Shown: piece by piece, positions 5,269-10,600 of the stretch
How positions within the stretch are numbered: position 1 is the stretch's first letter
Layout: each line of letters begins with the position of its first letter
Source of the DNA: Gammaproteobacteria bacterium
Lineage (GTDB): Bacteria > Pseudomonadota > Gammaproteobacteria > Xanthomonadales > Xanthomonadaceae
Reading direction: 5' to 3'
NCBI GenBank assembly: GCA_025360985.1
Contig: JANYBA010000022.1
Coordinates: 1 to 10,600 of the forward strand
Length of the DNA stretch: 10,600 bases
The notes under the pieces: model-generated
Told to the model about the DNA's origin: nothing
Database searches by the model: none
What the model saw: the letters and a program-made list of their open reading frames with translations, nothing else
Program-made: the position numbers and the translations under genes

Positions 5269-7137
5269 TCAGCGCGGCGCGATCAAGATCCTCTGTTCCG
5301 GCCAATCCTCGACGCTGCCGTCGGCGCCATGCAGGCGCAGCCCGAGCCAGTGCCGGCCCGACGCAAGATGATCGCCGGCCAGCATCAGGCGAAATCCGAC
5401 ACGCGGCTGGTTCGGATCGGTGGAGATGCGCCAGTAACCGGCGACGTTGGCCATGGCCGCGCCGTAATCGGCATCGCCCACCGAGGCGCCATCGATCAGT
5501 ATTTCGACGCGCGAGATGCCAGCGCCGTCCTTGAAGGCCCAGCCGGCGATGGTGATGACAGCGCCGACTTTCGCTTCCGGCAAGGGCGTGTCGATCCAGG
5601 CCAGCGCCGGCGCGACGCAGTTCGGTGAAATTTTTCGGGAATCAAAGCGATACAGGAGGTAGCGCTTGCGGCCGTGGTCCACCAGCAGGACCTCGGGCGG
5701 CGGCAACCGGCCCAGGACATCGCAAAGGCGATGGTAGGACTGCAGGCGCAGCTTCATTGCCGTCGCAGAGTCCTCCACCAGCAACCAGGTGTCGCCGGCC
5801 GGCAGTGCCTCGCGCCGATCCAGCTGCAATCCCCAGGCCTGGATTTGCCGCGCCCGTCCGTGCTCGTGGTTGCGCGGGTCGTCGAGAACGCGGACATCTT
5901 TTCGATCGAGGTAGAACGCGAGCTTCGCCGCCGATTCGAAGTCGCCGGCGATGATCGTCGCGGTCGGATCGGGATGCTTGCCCTGCAGCCATGCGGCCAC
6001 TTCGTCGGTGCCAGCGAAAGGGACCGGATACAACCGCGATTCCGACAGCGCTCGTCGTTGCGGCGCGTTGCCGGCCGCGAACAGCCACGCCAGTCCCACC
6101 GTCATTGCCAACGCCGCGGTCGCCCAGAGCGCGATCTGCGCCGAACGTCGCCACCCGGCCAGCAACATCGGCGCGGCGATCACCAGCACCAGCCAGCCGG
6201 CCAGCGGCCAATGGAAACTCACGCGCTCGCTGTCGGCGAAAAAGCCCAGCACGAAGTAGCCCGGCACGGCCACGATCGAAATCCCGAGGATGAGCGGCCA
6301 GGGAGATCCCGGCTCGTCGCGCTGCTGCCAGGCCGCACGCAAGGTCGCGAGCAGGAGCAGGAACAGCAGCGGCCCGACCAGCAGGAACTGGATCGGCAAC
6401 CAGGCCAGGCCATCGGCGTGGAAGCTCCAGGGATTCCTGTCAAGCAACTGGAAGCGCCAGCCGGCGCCGCCGTGCTCGAGGTTCCACCGCCACAACGGCC
6501 ACCAGGCCAGCACCCCGACCAGCACGACCAGCCAGATGCGGACGTCGCGCAGCAGGGCCCGCGCCGGTCCATCCATCAGCACGCCGGCCAGCCCGGCAAC
6601 CAGCACCGCGGCAAAACGATAGTGGCTGAACGCGCCCATCACCAGGGCCAGAGCCAGTTGCAGCAAGGCCAGCGCGCCCACCCGTTCGCGCAACCGCGCG
6701 ATGGCGTCGACGCAGAGCAGCGTGGCGACCACCAGCGGCACGTCCGGCAAGGCGAGTATCCCGAGCAGGCCAGAAAGCGGCATGGCCAGCGCCAACAATC
6801 CGGCCTGTTCGCCGGCGCGATCGCCGAACCAGCGCCGGGCGATGCCGCGCACCAGCCAGGGCAGCCATGCGCCGAGCAGGAGGAAGGGCGCCCGCGTCGC
6901 CCAAGGCTCCATCCCCGCGACGGCCGAGCCCAGCCGCGCCAAGGCCGCGGTCAGTCCCGGGACATCGGAATAAGCCCAGCCCATGTGCCGGCCTTCCCAG
7001 GCGTAGAAGGCCTCGTCGACGAACAGGGGCAAGCGCACGGCCAGGAGGATCTTGAACGATTGCAGCAAGGCCCAGACAAGGACGAAGATCACGCGCAGTC
7101 GACGTGGTTTCATGCCAGCATCTGCATTGATCGCCAT
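5269..7137 (-). CDS. GT39-type (ArnT/PMT-like) membrane glycosyltransferase with C-terminal Ig-like module
   Basis: About 622 residues. A first membrane segment (MKPRRLRVIFVLVWALL) leads to LFVDEAFY, where Asp41-Glu42 match the catalytic acidic pair in the first periplasmic loop of polyprenyl-phosphate-sugar transferases (PMT_2/ArnT-like). LALPDVPLVV (about 128-137) is the second family motif. Roughly ten membrane helices fill residues 15-355. A soluble region follows, and residues about 516-622 form a separate module with IAGWAFKDGAGISRVEILIDG, resembling beta-sandwich (Ig-like) domains with a GWA..D..I..VE..vDG pattern. It probably moves a sugar from a lipid carrier to an envelope acceptor, which is unknown. 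Starts at 7149 (GTG), 7137 (ATG) and 7113 (ATG) are possible; 7137 has GGTGG upstream, while 7113 gives the neatest membrane N-terminus. It converges on maf and diverges from moxR. Confidence 0.86.
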   Translation of the reverse strand: MAINADAGMKPRRLRVIFVLVWALLQSFKILLAVRLPLFVDEAFYAWEGRHMGWAYSDVPGLTAALARLGSAVAGMEPWATRAPFLLLGAWLPWLVRGIARRWFGDRAGEQAGLLALAMPLSGLLGILALPDVPLVVATLLCVDAIARLRERVGALALLQLALALVMGAFSHYRFAAVLVAGLAGVLMDGPARALLRDVRIWLVVLVGVLAWWPLWRWNLEHGGAGWRFQLLDRNPWSFHADGLAWLPIQFLLVGPLLFLLLLATLRAAWQQRDEPGSPWPLILGISIVAVPGYFVLGFFADSERVSFHWPLAGWLVLVIAAPMLLAGWRRSAQIALWATAALAMTVGLAWLFAAGNAPQRRALSESRLYPVPFAGTDEVAAWLQGKHPDPTATIIAGDFESAAKLAFYLDRKDVRVLDDPRNHEHGRARQIQAWGLQLDRREALPAGDTWLLVEDSATAMKLRLQSYHRLCDVLGRLPPPEVLLVDHGRKRYLLYRFDSRKISPNCVAPALAWIDTPLPEAKVGAVITIAGWAFKDGAGISRVEILIDGASVGDADYGAAMANVAGYWRISTDPNQPRVGFRLMLAGDHLASGRHWLGLRLHGADGSVEDWPEQRILIAPR

Positions 7138-7160
7138 TCCCCCCGCCACCCGGATGCTCC

Positions 7161-8114
7161 ATGTCAGCGCAGGCTGCCAACCCGCTCATCGTAACTGACC
7201 GCGCCCGGCAGTCCCTTGCCGACGCCATCGCCCAGGTCAACGGCCTGGTGCTCGGCAAGCCGCGCGAAATCGGCCTGGCCTTCGCGACCCTGCTCGCCGG
7301 CGGGCATCTGCTGGTCGAGGACTTGCCGGGACTCGGCAAGACGACGCTGGCGCGGTCGATGGCCGCGACGCTCGGCCTGGACTTCCAGCGCATGCAGTTC
7401 ACCTCCGACCTGTTGCCGTCGGACATCCTCGGCGTGTCGATCTTCGATCCGGCCGCGCGCGAATTCCGTTTCCACCCCGGGCCGATCTTCGCCCAGCTCC
7501 TGCTCGCCGACGAAATCAACCGGGCGCCGCCGCGCACGCAGAGCGCGCTGCTGGAAGCGATGGCCGAATGGCAGGTCACCGTCGACGGCGTCTGCCACCA
7601 CTTGCCGCAACCGTTCTTCGTGATCGCCACGCAAAACCCGGTCGACCTTGCCGGTACTTTCCCATTGCCGGATTCGCAACTGGATCGCTTCCTGATGCGG
7701 GTGAAACTCGGCTATCCCGACGCCGAGGCCGAGCGCGCGATGCTCGCCGGCAGCGATCGCCGGGAATTGGTCGCCAAGGCCATGCCCCGCTTGTCGCAAA
7801 CCGAAGTCATGGCGCTGCGCGAATCGGCGACGCGGATCCATGCCAGCCCGACCCTGGTGGCCTACGTCCAGGCGCTGCTGGCGGCCAGTCGCCGCCATCG
7901 CGGCGTGCGCGTGGGTTTGTCGCCGCGCGCCGGCCTGGCCTTGCTGCAGGGCGCGCGCGCCCACGCCCTCATCGCCAGGCGCGAACACGCGCGGCCAGAA
8001 GACGTGCAAGCCCTGTTCGGCGAAGTCGCCGCCCATCGGCTGGTGCCCGAGGCCGAGGCCGAGAGCCGCGATGTCCTCGCCGCTTCGATCCTGAAATCCG
8101 TCGCCGTCGACTGA
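7161..8114 (+). CDS. MoxR-family AAA+ ATPase
   Basis: A 317-residue AAA+ ATPase of the MoxR group, thought to act as a chaperone that remodels or activates partner proteins, often with vWA or DUF58 proteins. Walker A is EDLPGLGKTT (residues 53-62, Lys60) and Walker B is LLLADEIN (113-120, Asp117-Glu118). Sensor 1 is Asn159 in ATQNP, and a conserved LDRF follows at 174-177. Sensor 2 is Arg256 in LSPRAGLALLQGARA. FTSDLLPSDILG (80-91) and the helix-2-insert-like FRFHPGPIF (102-110) are classic MoxR segments. Length is typical. Its stop is one base from the DUF58 start, and the cluster with DUF58 and TgpA is a widely conserved operon. Only a weak GGA precedes the ATG. The subfamily cannot be assigned securely by eye. 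Confidence 0.96.
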   Translation: MSAQAANPLIVTDRARQSLADAIAQVNGLVLGKPREIGLAFATLLAGGHLLVEDLPGLGKTTLARSMAATLGLDFQRMQFTSDLLPSDILGVSIFDPAAREFRFHPGPIFAQLLLADEINRAPPRTQSALLEAMAEWQVTVDGVCHHLPQPFFVIATQNPVDLAGTFPLPDSQLDRFLMRVKLGYPDAEAERAMLAGSDRRELVAKAMPRLSQTEVMALRESATRIHASPTLVAYVQALLAASRRHRGVRVGLSPRAGLALLQGARAHALIARREHARPEDVQALFGEVAAHRLVPEAEAESRDVLAASILKSVAVD

Positions 8115-8115
8115 A

Positions 8116-9087
8116 ATGGCGGCAGCGCGCGACGTCGTCGAACGCTTCGGCGACCGCATGGCGGCGCTGGCGCTGATCCGGCCGCGCAAACCCGAACCGA
8201 CGCCGGTCCGCATCACCCGCAACCGCATCTACGTGCTGCCGACCGCGTTCGGGCTGTTCATCGCCGTGATGCTGTTCGCCATGCTGATCGGCGGGTTGAA
8301 CTACAACAACAATCCGGCGCTGCTGCTGGTGTTCCTGCTCGCCGGGATTGCCAACAACAGCCTGGTCCAGGCGCACCTGGCGCTGTCGGGCCTGCGCCTG
8401 AAATCAGTGCACGCCGAGCCGGTGCACGCCGGCCAGGTGCTGCAATTGCGCATGGGATTCGACGCCGAGGGCCGCCGCGATCGCAGCGGCATGGAGTTGT
8501 TGTGCGATGGCGCCAGCGCGCACTTCGACCTTCCGGCCGGCAGCGAGGCCGAGGCGGTGCTGGAAATGCCGACCGTTCGCCGCGGCTGGCTGGTGCCCGG
8601 GCGCCTGCGCTTGAGCACCTTGCGACCGCACGGCCTGGCGCGAGCCTGGAGCTGGTTGCGGCCGCAAGGACAGTGGCTGGTCTATCCGGCGCCGGAAGGC
8701 AACGCGCCGCCGCTGCCGGAATCGCTCGGCGACGGCCAGTCATCGCATGTCCGCAACCAGGGCGAACAACCGCACCACCTGCGCGACTATCGCCCGGGCG
8801 ATCCGCTGCGCCAGATCGCCTGGAAATCGTCGGCGCGCGCCGATCGCCTGCTGTCGCGCGAATACGAATCGGCGGTGGCGCCGGAAATTTTCCTGGACTG
8901 GAGCGCGCTCACCGCCCTGCCCTACGAGGCGCGCATCCGCCGACTGACGCGCTGGGTGATCGAGGCCGAGCGCAATGGTTGCCGTTACGCCTTGCGCTTG
9001 CCGAACGAGAACCTGCCGCCGGGCCGCGGCGCCGAACACCGGCACGCCTGCTTGCGCGCTCTCGCCCTGTTGCCCGATGCCTCCTGA
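8116..9087 (+). CDS. DUF58 domain membrane protein
   Basis: A 323-residue protein with the DUF58 signature LRDYRPGDPLRQIAWKSSAR (residues 222-241), the family hallmark (xRxYxxGDxxRxIxWxxSAR). Two hydrophobic segments lie near 39-58 and 65-81, after a basic N-terminal stretch, so most of the protein should face the cytoplasm. DUF58 proteins are vWA-like and are presumed partners of MoxR ATPases; no enzymatic activity is established. The gene follows moxR by one base and overlaps tgpA by 11 bases, so all three are translated together. An in-frame ATG at 8158 would remove 14 residues; neither start has a clear Shine-Dalgarno, and I kept the first because it abuts moxR. Confidence 0.94.
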   Translation: MAAARDVVERFGDRMAALALIRPRKPEPTPVRITRNRIYVLPTAFGLFIAVMLFAMLIGGLNYNNNPALLLVFLLAGIANNSLVQAHLALSGLRLKSVHAEPVHAGQVLQLRMGFDAEGRRDRSGMELLCDGASAHFDLPAGSEAEAVLEMPTVRRGWLVPGRLRLSTLRPHGLARAWSWLRPQGQWLVYPAPEGNAPPLPESLGDGQSSHVRNQGEQPHHLRDYRPGDPLRQIAWKSSARADRLLSREYESAVAPEIFLDWSALTALPYEARIRRLTRWVIEAERNGCRYALRLPNENLPPGRGAEHRHACLRALALLPDAS

Positions 9088-10600
9088 GCCCCTGCCCCGC
9101 CACGGCCGCACCGCCTGCCTGCTGGCGGCGGCGGCCTGCGCGCTGCCGCTGCTGATCCAGGTCCCGGGTTGGCTGGCGCTGACGCTCGTGGTCTGCGGGG
9201 TCATGGGCGGCCTGTCGCAGCGGACCTGGCCGGCCCTGCTGCGCGTGCCCTTGACGCTGATGATCGTTGGTCTCGTGGCGACCTCTTACGGATTCGGCGT
9301 TGGTCGCGACTCCGCCAGCGCCGGACTGCTGGCCATGCTGATGCTCAAGCCGATCGAAACGCATTCCCTGCGCGACGCCCGCAGCCTGATCGGTTTTTCG
9401 ATGTTCGCGCCTTTCGCCGCCTTCCTGCAGGACCAGGGGCCACTGACACTGATGCTGGCGCTGCCGGCCGTCTGGCTGTCGGTCGCCGCATGGTCGTCCC
9501 TGCTGCCCGGCCAGGAATCGGCGCCGCGCTGGAGCGGTGTGCGCATGGCGGCGACCGCCATGTTGATCGCGATGCCGGTAGCCATGGCCGGCTTCTGGTT
9601 GTTCCCGCGCCTGGCCTCGCCGATGTGGGGCTTGCCGGAAAAGACCCTGGCGAAGATGGGGCTGGGCGACCGCATGACGCCGAACGAATGGCTGGACATC
9701 CTGGTCGACGACCGCGCCGCGATGCGCGCGCGCTTCTTCGGCAAGACGCCGCCGCGCACGCAGATGTACTGGCGCGGGCTGGTGCTGGCGCGCTACGACG
9801 GCGAGGCCTGGAATCGCGACGACTTCGCCGACCAGGGGCCGGCGCCGACGCTCACGGCGAGCGCCGCCGCGATCGACTACGAGGTGATGCTCGAACCGAC
9901 CGAACGCCATGACCTGCTCGTGCTCGACTTGCCGCTGGAAGCGCCGGCCGAATCGCGATTGAACGGCGCCCTGACCGCGGTCAGCAACGACCCGATCAAC
10001 AACCTGGTGCGCTACCGCGGCCGATCGGTGCCGCAAGCGCGCTTCACAGAAAGCCTGCCCGAGTGGCAGCGCCGCGCCTACCTGCAATTGCCCGGCGACC
10101 GCGACCCGCGCACGCGCGCGCTGGCCCGCCAGTGGCACCAGGAAACGCCCGATCCGCTGGCGCTCACCGACCGCTTTTTGCAGATGCTGCACAAGGATTT
10201 CAAATACACGATCTCGGCGCCGCCGGTAGGGCGCGATGCCACCGACGACTTCCTGTTCAACACCCGGCTCGGTTTCTGCCAGCATTTCAGCTCGGCTTAC
10301 GCGGTGTTCATGCGCGCGGCCGGCGTGCCGACCCGGGTCGTCACCGGCTTTGTCGGCGGCCACTACAACAAGATCGGCGACTACTGGCTGTTGTACCGCA
10401 AGGATGCCCACGCCTGGACCGAGATCTGGATCGACGGCCGCGGCTGGCTGCGCGTGGATCCGACCGCGGCGATCGCGCCGGAGAACATCCTCGACACCGT
10501 CGACGACCTGCCGCGGTTCCAGCCCGGCATCGCCGGCCTCGCCGGGCAGATGTTGCAACCGATCATCGACACCACCGACTTCCTGCGCCGGCAATGGAAC
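9077..10600 (+). CDS. tgpA: TgpA-type membrane transglutaminase, C-terminus beyond the window
   Basis: The reading frame stays open from the ATG at 9077 to the right edge, giving 508 residues. The N-terminal part (about 12-176) holds several membrane helices with the family segment ETHSLRDARSLIGFSMF (94-110), typical of the TgpA N-terminal domain (DUF3488). A periplasmic region follows, then a transglutaminase-like core with the triad Cys401 (GFCQHF), His445 (DAHAW) and Asp461 (VDPTAA). Relatives are about 650-670 residues, so a last membrane helix and the C-terminal DUF4129 region should lie outside. P. aeruginosa TgpA (PA2873) is the named homologue and is reported as important for viability; its substrate is unknown. 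It overlaps the DUF58 gene by 11 bases and has no ribosome site of its own. Confidence 0.95.
   Translation, partial: MPPEPLPRHGRTACLLAAAACALPLLIQVPGWLALTLVVCGVMGGLSQRTWPALLRVPLTLMIVGLVATSYGFGVGRDSASAGLLAMLMLKPIETHSLRDARSLIGFSMFAPFAAFLQDQGPLTLMLALPAVWLSVAAWSSLLPGQESAPRWSGVRMAATAMLIAMPVAMAGFWLFPRLASPMWGLPEKTLAKMGLGDRMTPNEWLDILVDDRAAMRARFFGKTPPRTQMYWRGLVLARYDGEAWNRDDFADQGPAPTLTASAAAIDYEVMLEPTERHDLLVLDLPLEAPAESRLNGALTAVSNDPINNLVRYRGRSVPQARFTESLPEWQRRAYLQLPGDRDPRTRALARQWHQETPDPLALTDRFLQMLHKDFKYTISAPPVGRDATDDFLFNTRLGFCQHFSSAYAVFMRAAGVPTRVVTGFVGGHYNKIGDYWLLYRKDAHAWTEIWIDGRGWLRVDPTAAIAPENILDTVDDLPRFQPGIAGLAGQMLQPIIDTTDFLRRQWN

Noticed and set aside
4223..5305. Minus-strand open frame of 360 codons opposite the coiled-coil gene and maf
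   Set aside because: A shadow frame; maf is unmistakable on the plus strand.
6320..6660. Repeated GCCAGC/CCAGCA-like words suggesting a repeat array
   Set aside because: They are irregular in spacing and follow the codons for Leu, Ala and Trp in the membrane helices of the glycosyltransferase (GCTGGCC and similar on the coding strand).
5674..7194. Plus-strand open frame of 506 codons opposite the glycosyltransferase
   Set aside because: Low-complexity Gln/Arg/His-rich composition, no family features, and it overlaps the start of moxR. The minus strand encodes a clear membrane glycosyltransferase.
8909..10594. Minus-strand open frame of 561 codons opposite the DUF58 and tgpA genes
   Set aside because: It is rich in Arg, Gln, Gly and His with no recognisable domain. 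It is the shadow expected opposite GC-rich coding DNA, whereas the plus strand carries conserved DUF58 and TgpA motifs.

Overview
This is a GC-rich window with tightly packed genes from a gammaproteobacterium. It is most likely a member of the Xanthomonadales/Lysobacterales; that placement is an inference from gene order, protein similarity and base composition, since no rRNA is present. There are no tRNA or rRNA genes, CRISPR arrays, insertion sequences or signs of recent transfer. The longest stretch without a gene is about 200 bases.

Left part, minus strand, read from right to left: a fatty-acid synthesis operon runs DUF177/yceD (4047-3526), rpmF (3512-3318), fabH (3321-2335), fabD (2310-1366), fabG (1360-617), acpP (419-186) and the first 32 codons of fabF (from 97, leaving the window at base 1). 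FabD loads malonate onto ACP. FabH starts chains from acetyl-CoA and malonyl-ACP, FabG reduces the keto group and FabF elongates. rpmF (ribosomal protein L32) and its DUF177 neighbour tie ribosome assembly to lipid supply. The order is that of the E. coli cluster except that plsX is missing between rpmF and fabH, where the two genes instead overlap by four bases. A good sigma-70-type promoter (TTGACA, 18 bp, TACCAT) lies so close to the DUF177 start codon that the message would be nearly leaderless. acpP has a longer, AT-rich upstream region that may hold its own promoter.

Middle, plus strand: an unrecognised 160-residue membrane-anchored helical protein (4211-4693) abuts a YceF-type Maf nucleotide pyrophosphatase (4694-5266). 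Maf next to yceD matches E. coli synteny, and the small membrane protein sits between them. A large GT39-type membrane glycosyltransferase (7137-5269, minus strand) converges on maf with a 2-bp gap. It carries a C-terminal module that looks Ig-like.

Right part, plus strand: moxR (7161-8114), a DUF58 protein (8116-9087) and a TgpA-type membrane transglutaminase (9077 to beyond the end) form a compact, translationally coupled operon. This is the widespread MoxR-ATPase/DUF58/transglutaminase cluster, whose cellular substrate is poorly defined. It diverges from the glycosyltransferase with only about 23 bp between the start codons.

Most of the window is conserved housekeeping DNA. The least explained parts are the small coiled-coil protein, the glycosyltransferase with its added module beside the MoxR/DUF58/TgpA cluster, the missing plsX, and the near-leaderless operon promoter.
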